Source: an uncultured Piscinibacter sp. (GTDB taxonomy: Bacteria; Pseudomonadota; Gammaproteobacteria; Burkholderiales; Burkholderiaceae_C). From it: DNA of 64,000 bases. Position 1 is the stretch's first letter. Every line of letters starts with the position of its first letter. The translations under genes and the position numbers were made by a program. Where the stretch lies: positions 124,001 to 188,000 of the forward strand of contig NZ_CALFYO010000032.1 in assembly GCF_937952055.1 (NCBI RefSeq), in the 5' to 3' direction. The notes under the pieces are model-generated. The model ran no database searches, was not told where the DNA came from, and was given only the letters and a program-made list of their open reading frames with translations. Below, in pieces: positions 53,549-62,286 of this stretch.

Positions 53549-53875
53549 CTACTTGCCGGGCGGACGGAACTTCGCAGCGACCCCCCCGGCCGCCTTCATC
53601 GCATCGACCATCTGGCTCATCGTGACCAGTTCGGTCGAATCGACATCGGTAAAGCCACCGCTGGCCATCACGACCATGGTGGCGGTGGACCCGGCAACCG
53701 CATTGCCCTCGACGACACAGATGACCTCGCCATTGCCCGAGTACCACATGTGGTGAAGCTTGATGCCAGCAGCCTCGAACATCGCCTTGGCGGCTGCCTC
53801 CCGGTCAGAGGGGTTGGCGATCATGCCCTTGAAGGCTTCTTGTGAATACTTGGCTCGGGTCAGATACAGACTCAT
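53549..53875 (-). CDS. GYD-domain protein
   Basis: A 108-residue protein matching the GYD domain along its whole length: MSLYLTRAKYSQEAFKGMIANP (first strand and helix), AMFEAAGIKLHHMWYSGNGEVICVVEG (core LHHMWYSGNGEVICV) and VDSTELVTMSQMVDAMKAAG. The fold is a ferredoxin-like dimer, with members of unknown function. A good ribosome binding site (AGGAG) precedes the ATG. Complete, with a C-terminal KFRPPGK tail. Confidence 0.87.
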   Translation of the reverse strand: MSLYLTRAKYSQEAFKGMIANPSDREAAAKAMFEAAGIKLHHMWYSGNGEVICVVEGNAVAGSTATMVVMASGGFTDVDSTELVTMSQMVDAMKAAGGVAAKFRPPGK

Positions 53876-54376
53876 TGGAAGTGCTCCTGGGTGGTTCCGT
53901 TGGGCTGGCATTGCGCACTCCGGCAGCTACAGCCGGCAACAGCTACACCGGCCATGATTCCCGTTCATCGCTGGGCCTCGCCTCCGGTCGGAGTGAGCGC
54001 GGACGCTGCGCCAGAGCTTGGATTCTGGCAATCCCTAGGATCACCGTCTTGCAGCTGACGCCACCGAACGTCCAGCCTCAGCCCGAGGCCGCCACCCGCG
54101 GAGCCAACGCCACGATCCGCACGTGGCCGGGACCGCGAGTGGACAGCAACATCGGGTTGCTGACGTCTTTGGGTTCCCCAGTCCGAAGGGCCGCTTCCTT
54201 GGGCCGTGGTCGGCGAGAGTCGACCCATGTCGGACATCCGCCTGCCGCGATGGACAACGGACATGCAGTCTTGGCGGATGCAGTTGTAGCCTGCCAAGGG
54301 CGCGTCTAGCCGCTGCATGAACTCCGCACTGACAGGCCCATGGCGCGCAGCGTGCGCGGCGCGCGCCGTTCCCATC
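53876..54376. other. 501-bp region without a recognised gene
   Basis: No coding frame could be supported. It lies between the start of the GYD gene and the stop of the membrane-protein gene. Confidence 0.4.
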
Positions 54377-55237
54377 TCAGCGCGGCGCGCCCGACGCCGC
54401 CGCGCGGCGGCGCTCCATCGCCGCGTAGAGGGCGCCGAGGCCGACGAGCGACGCCGGCACCGCGACCACGGCCACGAACGCCGGCCGCGAAGGATCGAAC
54501 TCTTCCCAGGCGCGCCAGGCGCCGACCGTTAGCAGCGCGAGCCAGATCAGCATGCTCTGGATCAGCACGCGCCAGGCGGACCAGCGCGGCTCTGCCGCGA
54601 GCACCAGCCCGCCGACGCCCGACAGCGCAAGCCAGCCGCCCATGGCGCACGCCGAGAGCGGCGTCAGCTTCCAGGCCCAGGCGGCGATCGCCGCCTGCGG
54701 CACGACCAGCATCCACAGCGCTGTCAGCACGAGCGCGCCGCCGATCACGCCCATCGTCGCGCGCACCGTGGCCGGCACGACGATGGCGCCGGGCTCTATC
54801 CGGTGCGGGTCGTGGCGGCGGTTGCGCCACCACAGCGCCGGCACGACGATCGGCGTCGCCACGTAGAGCACGAGCCAGAGCTGGAACGGGAAGTGATGGA
54901 TGTCGAAGCGCCCCCAGAACAGCACCGTGAGCAACAGCATCAGCCACACGAAGACCGTCACCGGCAGGAAGCCGAGCGTGACTTCGTGCCATCGCCGCAC
55001 CCGTGTCACGCGAAAGAAGAACCATGCCCCGCCGAGGTAACCGGTGGCGAGCCAATAGGCGGTGAAGTTCGGCGCGATCCTCCACGCGAAGTGCGTCGCG
55101 CTGAGGTCCGGTCGCAGGTACAGCGACGCGAACGCGATCAGCAGGAAGGGCACGACGCAGGCGGCAACGACGCGGGTAACGGGCAGCACGTGGTCGTCGG
55201 CGCAGTCGTTCTCGGGTGATCGGGCGGTCATCGTCAT
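54377..55237 (-). CDS. Hypothetical multi-pass membrane protein
   Basis: A 286-residue protein with about eight hydrophobic segments, for example VVAACVVPFLLIAFASLYL, VFVWLMLLLTVLFWG and LWLVLYVATPIVVPALWW, and a cytoplasmic loop RNRRHDPHRIEPG. I do not recognise the family by name. It ends in a short charged tail MERRRAAASGAPR. The ATG at 55237 was chosen because the upstream portion of the frame is not membrane-like. Position suggests it stands alone. Confidence 0.7.
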   Translation of the reverse strand: MTMTARSPENDCADDHVLPVTRVVAACVVPFLLIAFASLYLRPDLSATHFAWRIAPNFTAYWLATGYLGGAWFFFRVTRVRRWHEVTLGFLPVTVFVWLMLLLTVLFWGRFDIHHFPFQLWLVLYVATPIVVPALWWRNRRHDPHRIEPGAIVVPATVRATMGVIGGALVLTALWMLVVPQAAIAAWAWKLTPLSACAMGGWLALSGVGGLVLAAEPRWSAWRVLIQSMLIWLALLTVGAWRAWEEFDPSRPAFVAVVAVPASLVGLGALYAAMERRRAAASGAPR

Positions 55238-55622
55238 CTCCACGGCGCCGCGCGGCGCGTGGCAACAGGCCGGCGCCGACCCCGCGGCGGGCACCCGGTC
55301 GCGAACTCGGGCAAGGTCATCGTGCCAGATCGCCGGATGCGTGAAAACTGCCGGAACCAGGGCGGCGCGGCCAGCGCCTCATGCTGCCGCGGCGCAGACC
55401 GGGCGATGCGCCTGTCCTCCCGCAAGCGGACCCGCAAAGGCACATCACGGCACCCGCGACGCGTTGCCCCCGTGACTCGCGCTCGGGTGTCTGAAGGTCG
55501 GTGGCCCCGATCACCTCTCGGTCGGAGGCCGCAGCCTCGACCGACAACTGCGCATCGGCACCGGGCCCCCGGAGGAGGCCCCCCCGCGGAGCGCGCACAC
55601 AGGCAGCCGGCACGCTGAGCGA
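55238..55622. other. 385-bp stretch without a recognised gene
   Basis: No supported frame. It lies between divergent genes and should hold their promoters. Confidence 0.4.
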
Positions 55623-56321
55623 TTGAAGCTCGCCGCACGGCTCGAGACCGTGCGGGCTCACCACCTCGGGAGCCGATCGTGCACGCCACAGACCGGCAAC
55701 CCCACCGGGCGCCGGATGGCGCCCCGCTCCACTACGTCTTCAATCCTTCCCACGGGCGGCCTGAACGGCCTGCGACCGCCGGCGGTGATCGCCGACATGA
55801 ACGGTGACCTCCGCGACGACATTGTGCTCAGGTTCGTGAGCCGGGTCGGCGCGCAGAGCCGCATGTGGCAACAGATCCTGCGCAGCGACCCGGCGCCGCC
55901 CGGCAGGCTGGTGCTGCAAGCCTACGGCCAGATCGGCGCCTTCACCGACTACTACAACACCAGCCCGGCGCCGGCGCGCTTCACGGTCATCGCCACCGCC
56001 ACCGCCACCGACAGCGACGGCGACCGCGACACCGACCTGGGGTGGCTGCGCACCGATGCCGGCACCGTCGGCACCGTGCACGAGGCGGCCTACAACGCCG
56101 GCACCAGCGCCTTCGAGCAGCGCACCTCGCAGTCCTGCAGGAATGTGGGCGATGCGAGCAGGCCGGTCACCGTGCTCAAGGTGCTGGCCAGTGCCAGGCA
56201 CCTGTTCGTAATCGACAGCAACGGCGACGGCCTACAGGACGTGCTGCGAAACAACGCCGCCCTGGACTACAGCGTGTTCATCGCGCTCGCCAAGCGCGAC
56301 GCCGAGCAGTCGACCTTCTGA
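55623..56321 (+). CDS. FG-GAP/VCBS-repeat-like protein, possibly truncated
   Basis: A 232-residue frame containing two calcium-binding-type segments: IADMNGDLRDDIVLR (about 56-70) and VIDSNGDGLQDVLRN (about 196-210), the D-x-N-G-D-x-x-D-D pattern of FG-GAP/VCBS repeats. Such repeats build beta-propellers on secreted or surface proteins, usually with more copies and a signal peptide. Neither is seen here, so the N-terminus is probably missing or misplaced. The region between is DSDGDRDTDLGW, a third, degenerate repeat. Confidence 0.6.
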   Translation: MKLAARLETVRAHHLGSRSCTPQTGNPTGRRMAPRSTTSSILPTGGLNGLRPPAVIADMNGDLRDDIVLRFVSRVGAQSRMWQQILRSDPAPPGRLVLQAYGQIGAFTDYYNTSPAPARFTVIATATATDSDGDRDTDLGWLRTDAGTVGTVHEAAYNAGTSAFEQRTSQSCRNVGDASRPVTVLKVLASARHLFVIDSNGDGLQDVLRNNAALDYSVFIALAKRDAEQSTF

Positions 56322-56433
56322 CCCGCAGGCCTCTCGCCCGCTGCGCGCCGTGGCGACCACGCGCCGCCGGCTCGCGGCGCGACCATCCCCGTGTCGGCCG
56401 GTTCGGCCACGCGGCAGAGTGCGAGGCCTGTCA

Positions 56434-56512
56434 CGAATCGCCGGGGCGAATCGTAAGAAGTTGGTAAGCGTCCTTGCCGCGCGTCGTGTCGATACTAAAG
56501 TCACGTCGAATC
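56434..56512. repeat. Three CGAATCG motifs upstream of the actin-like gene
   Basis: CGAATCG occurs at 56434-56440, 56447-56453 and 56506-56512, the first and third preceded by TCAC. They lie 50-130 bp before the parM-like start, where centromere-like or operator repeats would be expected. Confidence 0.4.
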
Positions 56513-56559
56513 GGCGCGGCGTTCCGTGCCCCACTCCAACCCCAGCCAGGAGCCGTCGC

Positions 56560-57705
56560 GTGCTCGAACAACAGCAATTCCACGATGCCAATCTGCAACC
56601 GGCCGCTTCTGCCTACGCGGCGACCTCGCCGGTGGTGCGCGCCATCGACGTCGGCTTCGGCCAGGTCAAGCTGAGCCTGCGCTCCGGCAACGACGTCGAG
56701 TTCACGAGCTTCCCGTCCATGGCGATCCCGGCCGACGGCAGCGCCGTGCGCACGCTCGGCACGCGCCGCCGGGATACCTTCGACGTTCCGGTGCGCGGCG
56801 CGCTCTACGAGGTCGGCCGCGACGTCGCGCTCGCCCATGCCGGCGGCAACTTCGGCCGCGACGTGACCGACGAGTTCTACCGCGGCGCGATCTACGAGGC
56901 GCTCACCCGCGGCGCGCTGCGTTACATGCACCAGGCCGGCGACCACCTGATCGACGTCCTCGTGCTCGGCCTGCCCGTGAACCAGTACAACGACGCCAAA
57001 CGGCGCGACTACCTACGCACGGCCTTCGAGGGCTCCATCGACGTCGGCGACGGCAAGACGGTGATCGTGAAGCGGGTCATGGTGCAGGCCCAGCCTGTCG
57101 GCGGCTACGTTGCCATCGACGAGCACCTGGACCAGCTCAATGCGGTGATCGCGCGCACCGGCGGGGCGTTGACGCCGCTGCCCAGCGGCGACGCACTGGA
57201 GGACCTCGCGGTGCTGATGGTCGATCCCGGCGAACACACGCTCGACTGGCTGCTCGTGCAGCAGGGCGTGATCAATCCGCGGGCCAGCGGGGCCGCATCG
57301 GACGCCGGCCGCCATCGCGTCGTGCGCGCCGTGCAGGATGCCCTGAGTGCCCAGATCGGTCGTCCGCTGGGCCCCTCGGTGGAGCCACGCATCAACGATG
57401 CGCTGCGCCTGGGCAAGCCGGTGAAGCTGTCGGGTGTCTCGCACGACCTGCGCCAGTTCGAGCCGGTGGTCGTCAGCGTGATCGACGACTCGATCAACCG
57501 GATGGTCGACGGCCTGCGCGATGCCCACGAGCTCATCGACCTGATCGTGCTGGTCGGCGGACACCCCGAGCACTATCGCGAGTTGCTCGCCAAGCGCTTC
57601 CCGGCCATCCCGGTGTTCGTCCTGCCGGATGCCATGTACGCCAACGTGCGCGGCTTCCAGATGATCGGCGAGGCGGAGGCAGCGACGTCCGATCTGCGCC
57701 ACTGA
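56560..57705 (+). CDS. ParM/StbA-family actin-like protein
   Basis: A 381-residue actin-fold protein. The phosphate-1 motif is VRAIDVGFGQVKLSL (about residue 26-40), phosphate-2 is LMVDPGEHTLDWL (about 223-235), and the adenosine motif is LIVLVGGHPEHYRELL (about 329-344). This order defines ParM, Alp-type and PRTRC-D-type filament proteins. Known members segregate plasmids. The start is GTG 56560 with AGGAG eight bases upstream. A gene for a 184-residue partner follows by 19 bp. It is probably a chromosomal relic or integrated-plasmid partition operon, by inference. Confidence 0.85.
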   Translation: MLEQQQFHDANLQPAASAYAATSPVVRAIDVGFGQVKLSLRSGNDVEFTSFPSMAIPADGSAVRTLGTRRRDTFDVPVRGALYEVGRDVALAHAGGNFGRDVTDEFYRGAIYEALTRGALRYMHQAGDHLIDVLVLGLPVNQYNDAKRRDYLRTAFEGSIDVGDGKTVIVKRVMVQAQPVGGYVAIDEHLDQLNAVIARTGGALTPLPSGDALEDLAVLMVDPGEHTLDWLLVQQGVINPRASGAASDAGRHRVVRAVQDALSAQIGRPLGPSVEPRINDALRLGKPVKLSGVSHDLRQFEPVVVSVIDDSINRMVDGLRDAHELIDLIVLVGGHPEHYRELLAKRFPAIPVFVLPDAMYANVRGFQMIGEAEAATSDLRH

Positions 57706-57724
57706 TCGGCGACCGGCACCCGGC

Positions 57725-58279
57725 ATGCCGACGCTGCAGCTGCAGGTCGAAATCGACAGCGAGGTCCACCCCGAGCTGTACGCGCTGCTCACGGCCGTCG
57801 GCCGCGCCTCGCTGCGGCCCGAGCGGTTGCGCCAGCTCGCCGCGGGTGGCCTGATCTGGGAGCACCTGCGCGCCCAGCCGCGGCTCGACGCGGGCGCCGG
57901 CCCGGCGCTGGCCGAATCCGCTCGCACGGCCGACGGCTCGGCCCTCGAGCGCGCGCTGGCGCGGGTGTCCGCGGCGCCGGCCGAGCCGGTCTCGGAAGAG
58001 CCCCCGGTGTTGCAGGACGTGGTCGAACTCCCTGGCCGTGCCGCGTCCCGTTCGCGGAGTCGCGGCGCGGCAGGCAAGAGCGAGCGCACGCGCGAACCGC
58101 GCGAGGCCACGGATCGCGAGAAGAGCGCCGCCGTCTCAGCGACCGAGGCAGTCCCGCCCGTGCCGGCGGACGAGCCGCCGGCCGCCACGACGCCACCGGA
58201 CGAGACGGTCGCCAAGAAGCCGGGCACGCGCTCGCGGCTCCTGCTCATGAGGGAGCGCGGGCTGTTCAAGAACGGCTGA
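57725..58279 (+). CDS. Partner of the actin-like protein, possible adaptor
   Basis: A 184-residue protein. The first 55 residues look folded (LQLQVEIDSEVHPELYALL, PERLRQLAAGGLIWEH), while the rest is Ala/Pro/Glu-rich and probably disordered, ending in a basic segment KKPGTRSRLLLMRERGLFKNG (core RSRLLLMRERGLF). By position it corresponds to the ParR/StbB adaptor that links filaments to DNA. I see no ribbon-helix-helix signature, so this is an inference from gene order. It lies 19 bp after the actin-like gene. Confidence 0.6.
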   Translation: MPTLQLQVEIDSEVHPELYALLTAVGRASLRPERLRQLAAGGLIWEHLRAQPRLDAGAGPALAESARTADGSALERALARVSAAPAEPVSEEPPVLQDVVELPGRAASRSRSRGAAGKSERTREPREATDREKSAAVSATEAVPPVPADEPPAATTPPDETVAKKPGTRSRLLLMRERGLFKNG

Positions 58280-58330
58280 CGCCGCCGGCCAGCCACGCGA
58301 CACGGCCCGCCCGGCCAAAAGCCGCCACGT

Positions 58331-58853
58331 TCAGGCCCGCCACTCTTGCGCACGCCGCCGCAGCAGCGTGGCGAACGCCGTGACCGCTGCGATCAATCCC
58401 GCCGCCCCGACGGCCAGAAGCGGCGCAATGCCGAACCGGCCTACCGCCAGTCCGCCCAGGGACACCTCGGCCGACTGGCCGCGGAAGAAACACGCCGCGA
58501 AGGCGGAGACGGCGGCGCCGCGGCGGTCCGGTGCCATCTGGGCCCCGTGGACCTGCAGCGTGTTGTGCATCATGCAGAAGGCCAACCCGAGCAGCAGGCA
58601 GCCACCGACCGGCTCAGCCCCATGTGGGCGCGAATGCGATCTCCAGCAGCGCGCCTCCCGTGCCAGCCCCGCCCCAGCGGGCGAGGCCGGCCTCGCCGAG
58701 CCGGGCGACGAACGAGCCGGGCAGCAGCGCGAACACGAAGCCGCCGCGTCCGAACAGCATGACGACGGCGCTCGCGGACATCAGCAGGTGGTCCATGGCT
58801 GGATGGCCAGCGACGGCCACTGCGCCAACATCATGAATCCGGCGTTCGTGCAC
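58331..58853 (-). pseudogene. MFS transporter, C-terminal part broken by a frameshift
   Basis: Two minus-strand frames belong to one protein. The first (to about 58614) reads VVMLFGRGGFVFALLPGSFVARLGEAGLA and FAPTWG; the second (58331-58585) reads LAFCMMHNTLQVHGAQMAPDRRGAAVSAFAACFF (cores MMHNTLQVHGAQMAP and RGAAVSAFAACFF), matching the last helices of MFS permeases. One base change near 58615 would join them. The N-terminal two thirds are missing, so it is a pseudogene. Confidence 0.6.
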
Positions 58854-58944
58854 GTCGGGCTGTCCTGCGCCTATGGGAGGAGCAGCGCGACCTACCGCAT
58901 ACAGGACGCTGGATCTCGCGCGGCCGCGTTAGCGTCGACGGGCC

Positions 58945-59427
58945 TCAGAGCGCGGCGATTTGTGCCAGCGTCTCGCGCCGGTCGGCAGGGTGCATCTCAA
59001 GGCTGTCCAGGCTGGCGCGCAGGCTCGCGCGGATGCGCTCGATGCCAGCTTCGACGAGTCTCGCGTCGAGTCGGTCGACGAGCTGCCAGGCGCGCAGCGT
59101 CCGCGGCGCACTCATCAGCAAGCCGCGGCACGAGCTCGGTCTGCCGATCATCTTCGGGTATTCGATCGTCGCACGCAGGAAGAACTCGACCGCGAGCGCG
59201 TCCGGGCTGGCGTAGGGCCCGGCATGCCCGCGCTCGCACAACTCTTCGAGCAGCTTGCGTGCGTGCGGGATCAGGTGGGCGCGATCCAGTCCGAGATCGG
59301 ACAACGCGCTCCAGGTGCGGTCGCGGAATGCGCGCAGTCTCTGGCGCTCGCCGAAGCGGGCCATCAGGCTGGCCAGGGTGCCAGCGCCTGAGTCGGGCTG
59401 CCGGCCGGTACCGGGATCGTGAGTCAT
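58945..59427 (-). CDS. Hypothetical helical protein
   Basis: A 160-residue, Arg- and Leu-rich soluble protein. Short blocks include SLMARFGERQRLRAFRD, LDRAHLIPHARKLLEEL and EYPKMIGRPSSC. I do not recognise a domain. It is divergent from the next gene (59604), with 176 bp between starts. An alternative start 12 codons upstream is possible. Codon use is typical of the genome. Confidence 0.65.
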   Translation of the reverse strand: MTHDPGTGRQPDSGAGTLASLMARFGERQRLRAFRDRTWSALSDLGLDRAHLIPHARKLLEELCERGHAGPYASPDALAVEFFLRATIEYPKMIGRPSSCRGLLMSAPRTLRAWQLVDRLDARLVEAGIERIRASLRASLDSLEMHPADRRETLAQIAAL

Positions 59428-59603
59428 GTCGGTGATCTGAAGCTGTGGACCGTAGCGTGCCATCAGCTTGCGGGGGCGTGGCACCCTTGACCCCGGGGTC
59501 GGCCCCCCCAGCGCGACAAAATTCCGCAAAGAATTCGCCTCAACGGGCACGGCGGCTCGCTAGATGGCGCCGGCCCAGGATTTCAACGTTGGGGAAAGAG
59601 GCA

Positions 59604-60542
59604 ATGGAAATCGGACATGCACCCGTGCCGGCACCGCCGGCGCACACCACCGTGCCGTGTAAGACCGAGCGCGGTCACGAGGAGATCAGCAGGCGCAGCC
59701 CGCTGATCGGCCCGCGCATGCGCGCCATCCTGCTGCTCGTCGACGGTCGGCGCACGCACGCCGAATTGCGCCGGCTCGGCGAGAATTTCGGCGTGCCCGA
59801 GGGCAGCCTCGAGTCGCTCGAGTCGCTTGGCCTGATCCGCATTCCGAAGGCCGCCGAACCGTCGGCAAGCATCGCGGCACTGCCGACGATGGTCGTGCAG
59901 CCGGCGCCCGAACCTCCGGTCGTCGCGGCTGCCGAGTCGATCCAGATGTCGTTGCAGCCGACGCACCCGGAGCCGCCGCCGCCGGAGCCGCTGTGGCCGG
60001 AGCAACTCGCGCACCCTGTGCAGGGACTGCAGCAAATCCAGCCGGCACAGTCGATCGAGAGCAAACCGGCGCAGCCAGCGGAGCCGGTGCGGCCGCCAGC
60101 GATCGAAGCGCAGCCGCGGGCACCGCAGGTGTTCATCGAGGCAGAGGAGCAGCACTCCGAGGACACGCCGGCCGAACTGCGCGACCTCGATTCGCAGCGT
60201 TCCGGGCAAACGACGCTCGGCGGTCTGCTTGACACGATGCGCAGCTCGATCTACCCGCTGCTCGAGTCGGCCTTCGGGGGTCTCGACCCGGTGAGCGACG
60301 ACGAGGGTCCGACGTCCGATCCCGAGCTGGTCGAGGTGCGCCGCATGCTCATGCGCGAGGTGCGCTCGCGTGCGCCGGTCGCCGGCGCGATGACGGTCAT
60401 GAAGCTGCGCCGTGCCGGGACCCGCGAGGAACTGCTGGCCCGGCTCGGCGAGGTCTCGCAGCACATCACCCAGCCGATGCGGCAGCTGTCGGCGCAGCAG
60501 ATCCTCACGAACGCGCGGAACCGGCTCGAGCGTCCGCACTGA
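59604..60542 (+). CDS. Proline/glutamine-rich regulator-like protein
   Basis: A 312-residue protein. The N-terminal 60 residues resemble the winged-helix start common in Burkholderiales hypotheticals (LIGPRMRAILLLVDGRRTHAELRRLG). The centre (about 95-190) is a low-complexity linker rich in Pro, Gln and Glu, with repeats of the QPAQP/PEPP type. The C-terminal 80 residues are helical (LVEVRRMLMREVRSRAP, ELLARLGEVSQHI). Function unknown. The ribosome binding site GGGGAAAGAGG precedes the ATG. Its end overlaps the mnmA fragment on the opposite strand. Confidence 0.7.
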   Translation: MEIGHAPVPAPPAHTTVPCKTERGHEEISRRSPLIGPRMRAILLLVDGRRTHAELRRLGENFGVPEGSLESLESLGLIRIPKAAEPSASIAALPTMVVQPAPEPPVVAAAESIQMSLQPTHPEPPPPEPLWPEQLAHPVQGLQQIQPAQSIESKPAQPAEPVRPPAIEAQPRAPQVFIEAEEQHSEDTPAELRDLDSQRSGQTTLGGLLDTMRSSIYPLLESAFGGLDPVSDDEGPTSDPELVEVRRMLMREVRSRAPVAGAMTVMKLRRAGTREELLARLGEVSQHITQPMRQLSAQQILTNARNRLERPH

Positions 60543-60889
60543 GGCCTGCACCGATCGCGGCGGCGATCACGCCGCCGCCGAGACAGACCTCGCCGTCGTG
60601 CAGCACCGCCGACTGCCCGTGCGTCACCGCCCACTGCGGCAAGTCGAAGCGTGGCACGAAGTCGCCTGCCGACTCCGGCTCGAAGCGGCACGCGGCATCG
60701 GGCTGGCGGTAGCGCGTCTTCGCGCCGTGTGCGCCGGCCACGCAGCTCAGAGCATCGCCGTGCAGTGCCGGCGAGAGCAGCCACGGGTGGTCGTGGCCCT
60801 GCATCACGTACAGCGTGTTGGTCGCCATGTCCTTGCGCGCGACGAACCACGGATCGTGCCCGCTGCTGCCCCGCGAGACGACTTCGCAC
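60505..60889 (-). pseudogene. mnmA: mnmA (tRNA-specific 2-thiouridylase) 3' fragment
   Basis: The minus-strand frame reads HDPWFVARKDMATNTLYVMQGHDHPWLLS and WAVTHGQSAVLHDGEVCLGGGVI, the C-terminal beta-domain of MnmA (cores MQGHDHPWLLS and GQSAVLHDGEVCLGGG). The N-terminal PP-loop with the catalytic cysteines is absent, and at about 60889 the sequence changes to an IS91-type transposase fragment on the other strand. MnmA makes 2-thiouridine in tRNA and is normally conserved, so another intact copy is expected elsewhere in the genome. Confidence 0.75.
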
Positions 60890-61475
60890 CAGCCCCTGTG
60901 TGCCGGCATCGACGGCTTCAGTCTGCACGCCGCGGTGCGGGTCGAAGCTCACGACCGCGAGCGGCTGGAGCAACTGTGCCGCTACATCAAGCGACCGACT
61001 CTAGCGGACGAGCGGGTGCAGCTCAAAGCAGCAAGGCAGGTGGAACTCATGCCCAGGACGCCGTAGCGCGACGGGACCACGCACCTGGTGATGAGCCCGT
61101 TGGAGTTCCTGCAGCGGCTGGCCGCGTTGGTCCTGCGGCCGCGGCTGGGTCGCATCAGGTTCCATGGCGTGCCGGCACCTAATGCCGGGTCGCCCGCGCT
61201 GGTGGTGCCGCAGGGGCCACCCGAGCAAGAGGAGCCGGCCACCGGAGCCGATGCGGCCGCCAAGTGCGAGGTGGTGACTGTCCAGACCCGGCCGCACCGC
61301 ATCAGCTGGGCGCGGCTGCTCAAGCGAGTCTTTGACTTCGACATGCAGCACGCCCGCACTGCGGCGGCGAACTCAAGTCCATCATCGCCATCCTGGAACG
61401 CACGGTGATCGAGACGATCCTGACGCACCTGGGGCTGGATTCGCAGCCTTCACCGAGGGCACGCTGGCACCACGC
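60890..61475 (+). pseudogene. IS91-family transposase, C-terminal half, decayed
   Basis: The frame reads PLCAGIDGFSLHAAVRVEA, LEQLCRYIKRPTLADERVQL and, after a TAG at 61064-61066 that replaces the Trp of TPWRDGTT, HLVMSPLEFLQRLAALVLRPRL. A frame change after DMQHA leads to CGGELKSIIAILERTVIE and LGLDSQPSPRAR to about 61475. These are the C-terminal parts of an IS91 (Y2 rolling-circle) transposase. No left end, oriIS or terIS sequence was identified. It abuts the mnmA fragment. Confidence 0.72.
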
Positions 61476-61674
61476 CGATCTCGACGGCGTTGGCTGGGCC
61501 GCATCCACAGGTTTGATCGAAGTTAAGTCTGGGTGACTGTGGCCAGCCCTTGCGCTGCCCATGGCGAGCGGCAGACAGTGGCCTGCTGCTGCCGTGTAAA
61601 GATCCGAAGCCGAACGGCCGAGTTCACCGTCTGAAGCAGTTGCCCAAGTGCGCAGCTGAGCCGGTTTCGGGCGG

Positions 61675-62286
61675 CTACTCGAACTGCACTTTGATCTCGT
61701 TTACGCCGATGGTGATTCCCTGGACCCTGAGCCCGAAACGAAGCTCCTCCGGGCGGAATGTCCGCAACGGATAGCCTTGCAGCGCCTCCTGAACAACGGC
61801 CGCGCTGATGCGCTCAAGGTTCTGTGCGTCGCTGCCGGTGACGCCGTCGATGCGCAGTTGCTCCGCGCGTGGGTCCTGGAGGCGCACGGCCAGGCCCGCG
61901 GCATCCCAGCGCAGGCCGCTGCTCACAGCCACCTGCCCGCCCATGGACGATGGGCGCAGCAATGGGCTGACGATCACCAATCGAGAAGCCAGCGTGGCCC
62001 GGTTGGCACTGCCGTCCAGCAGCAGCTGCGGGTCGTGCAGCGACACCGAGGCCAGGTCGCCATAGCGGCGCGCGATCGGGAAGCGTCGGGCCAGTTCTGC
62101 TTGCAGTTCATCGCGCGTGGCGGTGAACTCGTTCAGCAGCAAGTTCAGACCGGCACGGACCGGGCGCGCCTGCACGCACAGCGTAGGAACCAGGATCGCT
62201 CCCAGTGCGGCGCGCAGCAATGCCCGCCTGCCTGGCAAAAACGCGTCGGATCCGCAGCGTCGGACCGAGAACAGCCCGTGGAACAT
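61675..62286 (-). CDS. DUF1439 family protein (YceB-like)
   Basis: A 203-residue envelope protein. The N-terminus carries an Arg-rich leader and hydrophobic stretch (RRALLRAALGAILVPTLCV), suggesting export, possibly as a lipoprotein-like or Tat substrate. The mature part matches the DUF1439 layout: ELQAELARRFPIARRYGDL, VSLHDPQLLLDG, and the closing GLRVQGITIGVNEIKVQF. It forms a lipid-binding-like tubular fold in known members. Function unknown. It reads away from pckG. Confidence 0.78.
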   Translation of the reverse strand: MFHGLFSVRRCGSDAFLPGRRALLRAALGAILVPTLCVQARPVRAGLNLLLNEFTATRDELQAELARRFPIARRYGDLASVSLHDPQLLLDGSANRATLASRLVIVSPLLRPSSMGGQVAVSSGLRWDAAGLAVRLQDPRAEQLRIDGVTGSDAQNLERISAAVVQEALQGYPLRTFRPEELRFGLRVQGITIGVNEIKVQFE

